Source: an uncultured Alphaproteobacteria bacterium
GTDB lineage: Bacteria; Pseudomonadota; Alphaproteobacteria; HIMB59; GCA-002718135
Length of the DNA: 35,043 bases
Reading direction: 5' to 3'
NCBI GenBank assembly: GCA_902524385.1
Contig: CABZCZ010000014.1
Coordinates: 1 to 35,043 of the forward strand
The notes beneath the pieces were generated by a model. It searched no databases, was not told the DNA's origin, and was given only the letters and a program-made list of their open reading frames with translations. Within the stretch, counting starts at the first letter, position 1, and every line of letters starts with the position of its first letter. Positions 9,585 to 18,619 of this stretch are shown here, piece by piece. A program made the position numbers and the translations under genes.

Positions 9585-10453
9585 AAACAATTGGACTAGT
9601 ATTAGCTGGCGGAATAGGAAGTAGATTATATCCTGCTACATTGTTCCAATCAAAACAAATACTCCCAGTTTATGACAAGCCAATGATATACTACCCAATG
9701 TCAGTATTAATTGAAATAGGCATTAGAGATTTTATAATTATAATAAAGAAACAGGATTTAAATGTTTTTAAAAAACTTGATTTTTTAAAAAGATTTAACC
9801 TTAATATTAAATACGTTATTCAAAATAAACCCAATGGTATTGCAGAGGCTTTTATATTAACAAAAAAATATATAAAAAATAAAAACTCATGCCTAATTCT
9901 TGGAGACAATTTATTTCATGGAAATAACTTAATTGAAATGTTAGTGAATGCTAAAAAAAAATTACAAAATAATAATTCTGCTCAAATATTTGCAAATTAC
10001 GTAAAAAACCCATCAAATTATGGAGTTATTGAATTTGAAAAGAATCACAAAATTATTCGCATTATTGAAAAACCAAAAAAAACTAATAGCAATTATGCTA
10101 TACCAGGTATTTATTTCTTTCCTCAAGATGTAATTGATAAAGTCAAATTGCTAAAACCCTCAAAGAGAAATGAGCTTGAGATTGTTGATTTACAGAGAAT
10201 ATATTTGAAAGAAAATAGACTGTCAGTTAATATTTTTGATAAAAATACAGTGTGGTTTGATACTGGAACAATCGATAGTTTAAATCAAGCATCTTCTTTT
10301 GTACAATCTATTGAAAATAGACATGGAATAAAAATAGGAGCAATAGAAGAAGTTTGCTATAGAAATAATTTAATTAAAAGAAAAGAGTACTTAGAATATT
10401 TAAAAAAATTTAAACATATAAAATATTACAATGATTTAAATCAAAATATATAA
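9581..10453 (+). CDS. rmlA: Glucose-1-phosphate thymidylyltransferase
   Basis: This enzyme makes dTDP-glucose from dTTP and glucose-1-phosphate, the first step to dTDP-L-rhamnose. The 290-residue protein carries the signature GGIGSRLYPAT (residues 10-20), SKQILPVYDKPMIYYP, LILGDNLFHG with the metal-binding Asp, a VIEF...EKP segment and WFDTGTIDSL. Length and layout match RmlA/RfbA. A small variation is TLFQSKQ where most relatives read TLAVSKQ. It overlaps the upstream membrane-protein stop by four bases and is followed one base later by rmlC, so the whole rhamnose pathway is co-transcribed with the glycosyltransferases that would use it. Confidence 0.96.
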   Translation: MKTIGLVLAGGIGSRLYPATLFQSKQILPVYDKPMIYYPMSVLIEIGIRDFIIIIKKQDLNVFKKLDFLKRFNLNIKYVIQNKPNGIAEAFILTKKYIKNKNSCLILGDNLFHGNNLIEMLVNAKKKLQNNNSAQIFANYVKNPSNYGVIEFEKNHKIIRIIEKPKKTNSNYAIPGIYFFPQDVIDKVKLLKPSKRNELEIVDLQRIYLKENRLSVNIFDKNTVWFDTGTIDSLNQASSFVQSIENRHGIKIGAIEEVCYRNNLIKRKEYLEYLKKFKHIKYYNDLNQNI

Positions 10454-10454
10454 T

Positions 10455-11000
10455 ATGTATTATTTTAACAAAAAAGTTTTTACAATAAAGCAAAAATTTT
10501 TTAGAGATAAGAGGGGATATTTTTGTGAAACTTTCAATAAAAAATTATTTGATATGGACTTTGGTAGTAAAATCAAATTTATTCAAGATAATTTATCATA
10601 TTCAAAAAAAGGTGTGTTTAGAGGATTGCATTTTCAAAACAAACCCTACGGACAATGTAAACTAGTACAAGTTCTGGATGGAGAAATAATAGATTTTGTA
10701 GTTGATATTAGATATAAAAGTAAAGATTTTGGTAAATTTATTAAACTTAAATTAAGTAGTAATAATAAAAAACAATTATTTATTGATTCGGGTTTTGCAC
10801 ATGGTTTTTTAACTACCTCTAATTCAGCCTTAGTTTCATATAAAGTTGATAAGTATTACAATAAACAAAGTAGTATAACACTAAATCTATTTGATAAAGA
10901 TTTATCAATAAATATTAATAAGTATTCTGATAAAATTATCTTATCTAACAATGATAAGAGCGGGTTATCTTTAAATGAAGTTTATAAATTAAAATTGTAA
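10455..11000 (+). CDS. rmlC: dTDP-4-dehydrorhamnose 3,5-epimerase
   Basis: The 181-residue cupin-fold epimerase converts dTDP-4-keto-6-deoxyglucose to dTDP-4-keto-L-rhamnose. Seen: RGYFCETF (20-27), GVFRGLHFQ with Arg56 and His59, Lys69 in QCKLVQV, and FAHGF with His116. These fit the catalytic base His and Lys pattern of RmlC with a constant offset from the Salmonella enzyme. Tyr134/Tyr135 match the catalytic-acid Tyr region. The length is normal. The TAA stop shares its last base with the rmlD ATG (TAATG), so translation is coupled. It is cytosolic and unlikely to be anything else. Confidence 0.96.
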   Translation: MYYFNKKVFTIKQKFFRDKRGYFCETFNKKLFDMDFGSKIKFIQDNLSYSKKGVFRGLHFQNKPYGQCKLVQVLDGEIIDFVVDIRYKSKDFGKFIKLKLSSNNKKQLFIDSGFAHGFLTTSNSALVSYKVDKYYNKQSSITLNLFDKDLSININKYSDKIILSNNDKSGLSLNEVYKLKL

Positions 11001-11869
11001 TGACCAAGATACTTTTACTTGGTTCTACCGGGCAATTAGGTTCAATTTTAACACAATTATTTTTACAGTTAAGTAATTTTAATATTTCTAATCCAACTTC
11101 TAGCGAATGTGATTTATCAAGTGAAAAGTCAATAATCAATTATCTGTATAATAAAAAATTCGATATCTTAATTAATTGTGCTGCATTTACTAATGTTGAT
11201 TTAGCTGAAGAAAAAGTAAAATTAAGCAATATAATTAATAGTCTGTCTCTAAAGTTTTTATGTGATAATTTAAATCAAGATTGTTCAATACTGCATATTT
11301 CAACTGATTATGTATTCGATGGAAATAATAATGTACCATACTTAGAGACGGATTTTTGTAGACCTCTTAGTCAATATGGAAAATCTAAGCATGAAGGCGA
11401 AAAAATTTTAAACTTATATAATAGGAGAATATTAGTTGTAAGAACCGCAGGCTTATATAGTTACAAAGGGCATAATTTTCTTACTAAAATTGTCAGTAAA
11501 ATTAAAAATAATGAAAGTATTTCAGTTATAAGAAATCAGTATACTAGCACAACAAGTGCACTAGATTTAAGTAATTTCATTTATCAAATAATTATATCAA
11601 AAAAAATTTATAGTTTAGAAAAAAAATTAAATATTTTTCATTATGTAAATGATGGAAATATTTCATGGTTTAAATTTGCCTTAGAAATATGTAAAATTTA
11701 TGAGTATAAAAAGAAGATTGAGGCTTTAGACTATTCTAGATATAAGTTTATTGCAAAAAGGCCACAATACAGTGTTTTAAATAATTCAAAATTAAAAAAC
11801 TATTTTAATGTTTCAATTAATAACTTTGATAATTCACTAAAAAATTGTATTTATAAGTTTGAGAAGTGA
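11000..11869 (+). CDS. rmlD: dTDP-4-dehydrorhamnose reductase
   Basis: This is the last enzyme of dTDP-L-rhamnose synthesis, reducing the 4-keto group with NAD(P)H. The 289-residue SDR starts with LLLGSTGQLGS, then NCAAFTNVDLAE, ISTDYVFDGN and the YxxxK motif as Y-G-K-S-K followed by HEGE. All are typical of RmlD. RTAGLYS and a late RPQYSVLNNSKL segment (usually RP..S.L...K) complete the fold. The start overlaps the rmlC stop by one base. The stop overlaps the GTG start of rmlB by four bases. Confidence 0.96.
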   Translation: MTKILLLGSTGQLGSILTQLFLQLSNFNISNPTSSECDLSSEKSIINYLYNKKFDILINCAAFTNVDLAEEKVKLSNIINSLSLKFLCDNLNQDCSILHISTDYVFDGNNNVPYLETDFCRPLSQYGKSKHEGEKILNLYNRRILVVRTAGLYSYKGHNFLTKIVSKIKNNESISVIRNQYTSTTSALDLSNFIYQIIISKKIYSLEKKLNIFHYVNDGNISWFKFALEICKIYEYKKKIEALDYSRYKFIAKRPQYSVLNNSKLKNYFNVSINNFDNSLKNCIYKFEK

Positions 11870-12867
11870 AAACAGTTTTTGTAACAGGTGGCTCAGGTTT
11901 TATAGGTTCTAACCTAATAAATTATTTATTAAAAAGAAAAACTGTTAAAATAGTTAATATCGATAAACTGACATATGCATCAAATAAAAATTTTATATTA
12001 TCTAATAATCCATTATATAGACATTATAAAATTGATATAAAAAATAAAAAAAAAATTGACACCTTATTTGATAAACATAAACCACATTTAATAATTAATT
12101 TAGCTGCTGAAACTCATGTAGATAATTCAATAATTAAACCAGATGCTTTTATAAATACCAATATTATAGGTACTTTTAATTTATTATTAGCATCAAAGAG
12201 ATACATAGATAATAATTTATTTTTTAAAAATAAATTTAAATTTATTCATATTTCCACTGATGAAGTTTTTGGAGATATTGGATTTTTGAAAAAATCAAGC
12301 ATAGAAAATGATCCTTATAGACCAAATTCACCTTATTCAGCATCTAAAGCATCATCTGACCATCTTGTAAGAGCTTGGATTAAAACATATAAATTTCCTG
12401 CAATAATAACAAATTGTGGAAATAATTATGGACCATTTCAACACAAAGAAAAATTAATACCAAAAGTAATTATCAATTCATTATTATTTTTACCTATACC
12501 TATCTACTCAAATGGTAGGCAAATCAGAGATTGGATATTTGTTGAAGATCATGTCAGGGCAATATTGCATCTAACTAGGTTTGGTAAATTAGGAGAAAGT
12601 TATAACATAGGTGCTAGTAATGAAATTAGTAATATAAATGTCGTTAAAAAAATATGTCAAAAATTAGATTATCTATATCCTTCACAAAATAAAAAATACA
12701 AATCATATAGTGATTTAATTACGTATGTTAAGGATAGGCCAGGTCATGATCAAAGATATGCTTTGAATACAAGTAAAATAAAAAAAATAAATTGGAAGCC
12801 AATTACTGCTTTTGAAACTGGTATAGATAAAACTATTAAGTTTTATATAAAAAAAATTAATGAATAA
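11866..12867 (+). CDS. rmlB: dTDP-glucose 4,6-dehydratase (GTG start)
   Basis: The 333-residue extended SDR converts dTDP-glucose to dTDP-4-keto-6-deoxyglucose. Seen: VTGGSGFIGSN (6-16), NLAAETHVDNS (79-88), the catalytic triad region Thr131-Asp132-Glu133, Tyr157 and Lys161 in YSASK, GPFQHKEKLIP, GRQIRDWIFVEDH and a DRPGHDQRYALN segment. All are diagnostic of RmlB. Translation starts at GTG 11866, whose last two bases are also the first two of the rmlD TGA stop (GTGA overlap). No ATG lies close by, and MKTVFVTGG is the expected N-terminus. The gene runs eight bases into the next glycosyltransferase. Confidence 0.96.
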   Translation: MKTVFVTGGSGFIGSNLINYLLKRKTVKIVNIDKLTYASNKNFILSNNPLYRHYKIDIKNKKKIDTLFDKHKPHLIINLAAETHVDNSIIKPDAFINTNIIGTFNLLLASKRYIDNNLFFKNKFKFIHISTDEVFGDIGFLKKSSIENDPYRPNSPYSASKASSDHLVRAWIKTYKFPAIITNCGNNYGPFQHKEKLIPKVIINSLLFLPIPIYSNGRQIRDWIFVEDHVRAILHLTRFGKLGESYNIGASNEISNINVVKKICQKLDYLYPSQNKKYKSYSDLITYVKDRPGHDQRYALNTSKIKKINWKPITAFETGIDKTIKFYIKKINE

Positions 12868-13777
12868 AAAAAAAAATGAGAATAAAGTTTTAATTTTACT
12901 CGCAGCTTGTAATGGAGAAAAGTGGATAACACAACAAATTGAAACTATTTTAAATCAAAAAAATGTAAATATAAGTTTAAAAATTTCCATAGATAGATCT
13001 ACGGATAAAACTATAGAAATTTGTAAAAAATTCGCAGAGGATAATAAAAATATTTCTTTAGAATTCAATAATAATGATAATTCATCTGCAGCAAATAATT
13101 TTTATAGATTAATTTCAAAAACTGATTTTAAGGAATTTGATTTTATAGCTCTATCTGATCAAGATGATATTTGGTTTCAAAATAAAATTATATATGCAAT
13201 TGATATAATTGAAAATGAAAATGTAGATGTATATTCTTCAGACGCCATAGCTTTTTGGGAAAATGAAAACAAAAAAATTTATATAAAAAAATCTTATAAT
13301 ATGAAAAAATATGATTTTTATTTTGAAGCTGCAGGACCAGGATGTACATATGTTTTTAATAATAAATCAGCTATTTTTTTGCAAAAATTTATCCTTGAAA
13401 ATTATAAAAATCTAAAATCAATTTCACAACATGATTGGTTAATATACGCAATTCTAAGGAAAAAAAATTTTAAATGGTTAATTAATGATAAAGCATTAAT
13501 TTTATATAGGCAGCATAAGAAAAATGTTTTTGGTGCTAATTATGGATTAAAAAATTCATTATATAGAATTAATCTTTTATTTAATAAATGGTATAAAAAA
13601 CAAATTATAAATATTATAAAAATTGTAGGTGATGAAAAAGATCAATATATTTTTAAATATTTTTTAAAAAATAAGACTTTTTATAAATTTTTTTTATTAG
13701 TTAATGTTAAAGATCTTAGAAGGCGACCACGAGATAAGTTTGTTATGTTTTTTATATTACTTTTTGGATTGATTTAA
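12860..13777 (+). CDS. Glycosyltransferase family 2, rhamnosyltransferase-like
   Basis: The 305-residue inverting GT-A enzyme begins VLILLAACNGEKWITQQIETIL, followed by ISIDRSTDKT and the donor/metal motif SDQDDIWF (Asp100-Asp103). That combination is common in GT2 enzymes annotated as rhamnosyltransferases. The later part has SQHDWLIY and a LYRQHKKNVFG segment of the same group. Its start overlaps rmlB by eight bases, placing it immediately behind the complete dTDP-rhamnose cassette. This makes dTDP-L-rhamnose the most probable donor. The donor is inferred from neighbourhood and motif flavour, not proven by a specificity residue. No membrane segment is evident, but the basic, aromatic C-terminus could touch the membrane. 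Confidence 0.85.
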   Translation: MNKKKNENKVLILLAACNGEKWITQQIETILNQKNVNISLKISIDRSTDKTIEICKKFAEDNKNISLEFNNNDNSSAANNFYRLISKTDFKEFDFIALSDQDDIWFQNKIIYAIDIIENENVDVYSSDAIAFWENENKKIYIKKSYNMKKYDFYFEAAGPGCTYVFNNKSAIFLQKFILENYKNLKSISQHDWLIYAILRKKNFKWLINDKALILYRQHKKNVFGANYGLKNSLYRINLLFNKWYKKQIINIIKIVGDEKDQYIFKYFLKNKTFYKFFLLVNVKDLRRRPRDKFVMFFILLFGLI

Positions 13778-13817
13778 TATTGAATTTTTTTTTCTAAATG
13801 ATAGTTAATTTATATTA

Positions 13818-14951
13818 ATGAATGATGATAATAATAATAATGATGATGATGATAATTTATCTCTAACAGATTTTTTTAAATTTATAAAAAAAAATATATT
13901 AATAATTCTTTTTTTTACTGGATTATTTACATATTTAGGTTTTAATTTTAACCAAAAAATTAATGCAGAAGTTGAAACTCAAGAAAAGTATATAGTAGAT
14001 TTAAATTTTATCTTTTTAGAAAATGAAATTGGTTATTTAATGAAGCATATAGATCAAATATTTGATACTTCTTCTGTCAATGTTAATATACATCATAAAT
14101 TTTTAAGCTTAAAAACTGATTCATTTGTTGAAAGAGATACTATAGCAAAAACCTTACCTATTTCAAAATCTGAATCAAATGAACTAGAAACAAAGTTTTC
14201 TCTATTAAATCATCTTGCATTCATTTATCAAAATTTATTGAGTAATAAACATATAGAAAAATATTTTAAAGCTAAAAATATTGAAAATAGTGACTTATAT
14301 TTTTTTTTAAAAGATCGACATATAAGTATCAGATTTAAAACTAATCATAATTTTACAAAAAAAAATCAAGAAGAATTAACTTCTTTGCTTAATGACCTTG
14401 GAGTCTTTGAGGTACAGAATGCAATTACATTAAAAACTACATATCATAATAATCTTTTGGAGCATATAATTTCTGATTTAAAACAGATAAAAAAAGTAAT
14501 TAAAAATAATTACTATACACAATTAGAAAAAGAAATAGAAAGAATTAAATTTGGAATTTCATTAGCTGACAATGAACCAAACATAACCATATTTGAAAAT
14601 CTAGATAAATTTTATGAAGCTAATGATGATAATAATTTTATTTTAGGCAAAAAATTTTTAAATAAGAGATTAAAGATATTAGAAAAAACAGTTCTTCAAA
14701 AAGATGATGAAGTAGAAAGTATTAATGTAATTAACGATTATATTTCACGATTAGAGATTGATACTACTGCAAATTACATTACAGATTTTTTTTATGATAG
14801 TGAATTTTATAAAAATAAAAATTTATTTACATCTAACTTTGTAATTACAGAGATAAGTAAAGATTACCTACATATTTCTTTTATATTCTTCCCAATTTTT
14901 GGATTTATATTTAGTATTTTCATGGCAAAATTAATTAGATATTTTATTTAA
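13818..14951 (+). CDS. Wzz-like two-transmembrane protein (possible chain-length regulator)
   Basis: The 377-residue protein has one hydrophobic segment near each end (about 26-44 and 351-374). Between them lies a long polar, probably coiled, extracytoplasmic region, for example the Lys/Glu-rich stretch around residues 225-250. This is the topology of polysaccharide co-polymerases (Wzz/Wzc family). Position next to an O-antigen ligase/polymerase and a WecA-like enzyme supports a chain-length role. I see no clear Pro/Gly-rich motif before the second membrane segment, so the assignment rests on topology and context. The N-terminus is a run of Asn and Asp encoded by AAT/GAT repeats. A 40-base AT-rich gap precedes it, one of the larger gaps in the cluster. 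Confidence 0.6.
   Translation: MNDDNNNNDDDDNLSLTDFFKFIKKNILIILFFTGLFTYLGFNFNQKINAEVETQEKYIVDLNFIFLENEIGYLMKHIDQIFDTSSVNVNIHHKFLSLKTDSFVERDTIAKTLPISKSESNELETKFSLLNHLAFIYQNLLSNKHIEKYFKAKNIENSDLYFFLKDRHISIRFKTNHNFTKKNQEELTSLLNDLGVFEVQNAITLKTTYHNNLLEHIISDLKQIKKVIKNNYYTQLEKEIERIKFGISLADNEPNITIFENLDKFYEANDDNNFILGKKFLNKRLKILEKTVLQKDDEVESINVINDYISRLEIDTTANYITDFFYDSEFYKNKNLFTSNFVITEISKDYLHISFIFFPIFGFIFSIFMAKLIRYFI
13821..13856 (+). repeat. AAT/GAT trinucleotide tract in the 5' coding end
   Basis: Twelve consecutive codons after the start codon are only AAT or GAT, arranged N-D-D-N-N-N-N-D-D-D-D-N. As a triplet tract in frame, slippage would change protein length without a frameshift. It encodes an acidic, disordered cytoplasmic tail before the first membrane segment of the Wzz-like protein. 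Confidence 0.85.
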
Positions 14952-14958
14952 TTAATTT

Positions 14959-16269
14959 ATGAATTTTTTTTCATATCTTTATCTTAAGATAAATTCAATT
15001 GATAAAATTAACTTTATTTTAATCTTTTTAATTCCTATTTCACTAGCTACAGGACCTGCTATTCCAGATATAATTATTACTACTTCTGTAATATTATTTC
15101 TTGTTTCAGTTTATTTAAATAAAGATTATTTTTTTTTTTATAATAAATTTTTTTTTATTTTTGTCCTTTTCTATTTGTACTTACTTTTATCCTCTTTCTT
15201 ATCTGATATGATATTATTTTCATTACATTCATCATTATTTTATTTAAGATTTTTTTTATTTTGTTTTGGTCTTTATTATTTGATTAGAAAAAATGAAAAT
15301 TTAATAATTTATATAATTTTCTCTTTAAGTCTAATTATTATATTACTTAGTATTGATGGTTATTTTCAATATTTTAATAAATATAATTTTTTAGGCTATG
15401 AGTATACTGGTGTAAGACTTTCTGGAGTCTTTGGAGAAGAACAAAAATTAGGAAGTTTCTTATCTAGACTTTTACCATTACTAATTTGTTTATTAATATA
15501 CACTAAATTTTTTAACAATAAAATTATCATTTATATAACCATTGTGTTATCTTTCTTTATAATAAATTTGATTTTAATTACTGGAGAAAGAACTGCATTA
15601 TTTTCCATATTCTTCTTTTTATTTTTATGTACTTTCTTACTTAAATTTACTTTTATTTATAAGTTTTTAATTTTTCTTACATTTACTTTTTCTTTATTAT
15701 TATTAATCATGAGCGATATAAATTTAAAAACACGTATAATTACTCTTACAATTAATCAAATTAATTCAACAACAGATAAAGGAGGTAAATTTGATGAGTC
15801 TGAAATTCAAAATGAGTATTTGTTTTCAAAAAATTTAAGAATTTTTTCTATTCAACATGAAAGTCATTATATTAGTGCTCTTAAAATGTTTAATAGTAAT
15901 AAAATATTTGGTATTGGCCCAAGATTATTTAGAGTAAAATGTGATGATGAAAAATACTACACTAAGTATGGTTGTTCAACACATCCTCATAATTTTTACA
16001 TTCAATTATTATCAGAAACTGGAATAATAGGATTTTTATTTCTTTTTACTCTTTTTATAATAATATCATATTATTTAATTAAGATTATTTTTATTCAAAA
16101 ATTTAGACTTCAGGAATCAAATTATAAAATTGCTATCATGATTACAATATATGTCAGTATTTGGCCTTTTATTCCTAATGGAAACTTTTTTAATAATTGG
16201 TTAAACATAATATTATATTTCCCGTTTTCATTTATATTGTTTTTCCTTGAAAAAGAAAATACACATTAA
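14959..16269 (+). CDS. O-antigen ligase / polymerase family membrane protein (WaaL/Wzy_C)
   Basis: The 436-residue integral membrane protein has about ten or more hydrophobic segments and one large extracytoplasmic loop (about residues 255-345). Near the end of the loop is THPHNFY (His342, His344, Asn345), followed by SETGIIGFLFLF. This is the hallmark of the Wzy_C superfamily of O-antigen ligases and polymerases. An ERTA segment after LITG fits the conserved arginine region. The enzyme would join undecaprenyl-linked glycan to lipid A-core or polymerise repeat units on the periplasmic face. Ligase and polymerase cannot be separated by eye. It lies eight bases after the Wzz-like gene and three before the WecA-like gene. 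Confidence 0.85.
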   Translation: MNFFSYLYLKINSIDKINFILIFLIPISLATGPAIPDIIITTSVILFLVSVYLNKDYFFFYNKFFFIFVLFYLYLLLSSFLSDMILFSLHSSLFYLRFFLFCFGLYYLIRKNENLIIYIIFSLSLIIILLSIDGYFQYFNKYNFLGYEYTGVRLSGVFGEEQKLGSFLSRLLPLLICLLIYTKFFNNKIIIYITIVLSFFIINLILITGERTALFSIFFFLFLCTFLLKFTFIYKFLIFLTFTFSLLLLIMSDINLKTRIITLTINQINSTTDKGGKFDESEIQNEYLFSKNLRIFSIQHESHYISALKMFNSNKIFGIGPRLFRVKCDDEKYYTKYGCSTHPHNFYIQLLSETGIIGFLFLFTLFIIISYYLIKIIFIQKFRLQESNYKIAIMITIYVSIWPFIPNGNFFNNWLNIILYFPFSFILFFLEKENTH

Positions 16270-16271
16270 AT

Positions 16272-17291
16272 ATGCATTTTTTATTGAGTGTTTTACTATT
16301 AAATACAATTTTATTTTTTGTTTATTTTTTTATTTTTTACAAATTTTCGGAAAAACTAAAAATAATTGATTATCCTGATAATGTTAGAAAAAAACATTCT
16401 TATCCTGTCCCAGCAATCGGAGGCTTAATAATCTATTTCTCTTTAGTTACTCAAGTTTTTAACCTCGATATATCTTATAATTTAAAAATAATAATTATCT
16501 CTTCTTCATTGGTAGTTCTTATTTCATATTTAGATGACTCTATCAAAATTGGAATATTACCTAGATTAATATCACAGGTTTTTGCTTCACTTATAATTAT
16601 AGGTTTTAATATAAGCATTTCTTATATTGGAAGTTATCCAATAATTGGAGAAATTTATTTATCTAATTTTAGTTTTCTTTTTACTTTATTTTGTATTTTG
16701 TTAGTCACTAATGCATATAATTTTATTGACGGAATTGATGGTTTAACGAGTACTCAATTTTTAATATCTTTATTAATTATTCTTTTTTATATTTACTTTG
16801 AAAATCCAGAAAATTTAAAATCAATAGATATTAAATTTGTTTATATTTTAATTTTCTTATCAATAATGTTCTTACTATTTAATTTAGGTCTTATTCCATC
16901 TAAAAAAATATTTTTAGGTGATAACGGATCAAATTTACTTGGTTTTATTTTAGGGTGGATAATTATATATTTTGCTCTTAAAGATTATATTTCTTCTACA
17001 TTATGTATATGGGTGGTATCTTTACCTTGCATAGATTTATTAAGAGTATTCATCGATCGAATAAAACTAAGGAAAAATCCTTTTCATCCTGATAGACTCC
17101 ACATTCATTTTTTATTTAAGGAAAAAAATTATTCTAACTCCTCTATATTATTTTTATTAAGTTTTGGTTCTGTAATATTTGGTGTTCTTGGCTACATATC
17201 ATTTATAATTGGCGGTGATATACTTTCAATTTTAACATTTGTAATTATTGTAGTTATTTATAATTTGTCTGTGAAAAAATTTTTATCCTAA
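16272..17291 (+). CDS. WecA/MraY-family undecaprenyl-phosphate sugar-1-phosphate transferase
   Basis: The 339-residue polytopic protein has the family landmarks in order: DNVRKKHSYPVPAIGG, YLDDSIKIGILPRL, NAYNFIDGIDGLT, FLGDNGSNLLGF and DRLHIHFLF. The aspartates bind Mg2+ and the HIH motif belongs to the polyprenyl-phosphate HexNAc-1-phosphate transferase group (WecA, WbpL and TagO type). It would begin the glycan by moving a sugar-1-phosphate from a UDP-sugar to undecaprenyl phosphate at the cytoplasmic face. The exact HexNAc is not readable, so no symbol is given. It is the last gene of the polysaccharide cluster. Its stop codon directly abuts the stop codon of the convergent gene. Confidence 0.92.
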   Translation: MHFLLSVLLLNTILFFVYFFIFYKFSEKLKIIDYPDNVRKKHSYPVPAIGGLIIYFSLVTQVFNLDISYNLKIIIISSSLVVLISYLDDSIKIGILPRLISQVFASLIIIGFNISISYIGSYPIIGEIYLSNFSFLFTLFCILLVTNAYNFIDGIDGLTSTQFLISLLIILFYIYFENPENLKSIDIKFVYILIFLSIMFLLFNLGLIPSKKIFLGDNGSNLLGFILGWIIIYFALKDYISSTLCIWVVSLPCIDLLRVFIDRIKLRKNPFHPDRLHIHFLFKEKNYSNSSILFLLSFGSVIFGVLGYISFIIGGDILSILTFVIIVVIYNLSVKKFLS

Positions 17292-18539
17292 CTAAAATTT
17301 ATCTAAAGAATTTAATATTTTGTTAGAATCAGATATGTTGTTATAATGCACCATACTTAGTCTTACAACCCCATCATCAGTATCTATTCCTAAATGTTTC
17401 AAACATCTCCAAGCATAAAAATTATCATTACGTGTTGCAATTTTATCTTTAATCAACAATTTCGAAATTTCCTTTGAAGACTTATTTTTAGATACAAATG
17501 ATATAGTAGGAGCTCTATTTTTATTTTTTATTGAGCTTTTACCAATTAATTTAAAATCTTTTCTATTAGAAATATAATCTAAAATTGGATTAGCAATATA
17601 TTCTTCATGAGTAGAAATAAGATCATTAATTTTTTTTATTTTTTCCAATATGTTCAAATTATCACTTTCAAAGTGATGTGAATATAAATTTTCAAAATAA
17701 TCATAAATTCCTATTAATGATACTAATTCCTCATGATTTGGACCACCAGGATTTATAGTATAAGGATATTGTCCATTTAAAAATTCATGATTCTGATTAG
17801 GTAGATCTTTTAAAATTTCTTCTTTTCCATATAGTAGTCCAAGATGTGGACCATAAGTTTTATAAAGACTGAAGGTATAAAAATCTACTCCCAATTCTTT
17901 AACGTCAGGAAAACCATGCGGCGCATAAGAAACACCATCACCAATTACAATAATATTATTTTTATGCGCTATATCACAAATTGCTTTTAAATTATTAACT
18001 GATCCAACTATATTTGAACAATGTGTTACAGCTAAAATTTTAGTTTTAGTTGTAATTAATTTTTCTAGTTCTGATAATTCTAATTCTTGGTTATTTATGT
18101 TAAATTTCCATTCTACAATATTTGCTCCTACATCCTTTAATTTTCTCCATGGGCTTATATTTGCTTCATGATCTTGATTTGTCACAATAACATCATCTCC
18201 AACATTCAAGAATTTCTTCAATGCATTCGACAAAACATATAAATTAATAGAAGTAGAACCACCAATGATAATTTCATTTTTTTTTGCATTAATCATTTTT
18301 GCAAATAATTCAGTTGCCCTATCCATATTTTCACCAGCAATTTTTGACATTGGATACTCAGCATAGGGTTGCACTTTAGTAGATGTCATAAATTCAGTCA
18401 GTTTATCAATTACATTATTTGGAACATAACTTCCTCCTGCATTTTCAAAAAAAGACCAATCTTTTGAAAGAGGATCTTTAAAAGCTGGAAATTGAGATCT
18501 TACATAATCTACGTCAAGTTTAATATTTTCTAGTGTCAA
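17292..18539 (-). CDS. Class V aminotransferase-fold PLP enzyme (cysteine-desulfurase-like, VC1184 type)
   Basis: The 415-residue fold-type I PLP enzyme has FFENAGGSYVP near the N-terminus, a DHEAN segment (123-127) above the cofactor ring, Asp201 in IGDGVSYAPH, and the Schiff-base Lys227 in SLYKTYGPHLG. This resembles the VC1184 subgroup of cysteine-desulfurase-like proteins and, more distantly, isopenicillin-N epimerases. I do not see the catalytic Cys motif of SufS/IscS near the C-terminus, where GVVRLSMVHYN stands in the usual place. Desulfurase activity is therefore doubtful. Translation starts at TTG 18539, preceded by AAGAG and then A residues. An in-frame stop lies just upstream and no early ATG exists. 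It is divergent from an aldehyde dehydrogenase. Confidence 0.8.
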   Translation of the reverse strand: MTLENIKLDVDYVRSQFPAFKDPLSKDWSFFENAGGSYVPNNVIDKLTEFMTSTKVQPYAEYPMSKIAGENMDRATELFAKMINAKKNEIIIGGSTSINLYVLSNALKKFLNVGDDVIVTNQDHEANISPWRKLKDVGANIVEWKFNINNQELELSELEKLITTKTKILAVTHCSNIVGSVNNLKAICDIAHKNNIIVIGDGVSYAPHGFPDVKELGVDFYTFSLYKTYGPHLGLLYGKEEILKDLPNQNHEFLNGQYPYTINPGGPNHEELVSLIGIYDYFENLYSHHFESDNLNILEKIKKINDLISTHEEYIANPILDYISNRKDFKLIGKSSIKNKNRAPTISFVSKNKSSKEISKLLIKDKIATRNDNFYAWRCLKHLGIDTDDGVVRLSMVHYNNISDSNKILNSLDKF

Positions 18540-18619
18540 TTTTTTCTCTTATCGTATATTCTTTTTATTCTAATATAGAAAAAAATAAATGAATAATAGA
18601 TTTTAATATCTTTTTAATC
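18540..18619. promoter_or_regulatory. Divergent promoter region between PLP enzyme and aldehyde dehydrogenase
   Basis: Eighty AT-rich bases separate two divergent start codons, so both promoters must lie here or inside the genes. Overlapping -10-like hexamers are present: TAATAT on the + strand at 18571-18576 and TATATT on the - strand at 18577-18572. No convincing -35 element or operator palindrome is seen. Confidence 0.4.

Noticed and set aside
17280-17300. Intrinsic terminator between the WecA-like and PLP-enzyme genes
   Set aside because: The stop codons abut and I could not find a GC-rich hairpin followed by a T-run. T-runs alone are everywhere in this sequence.
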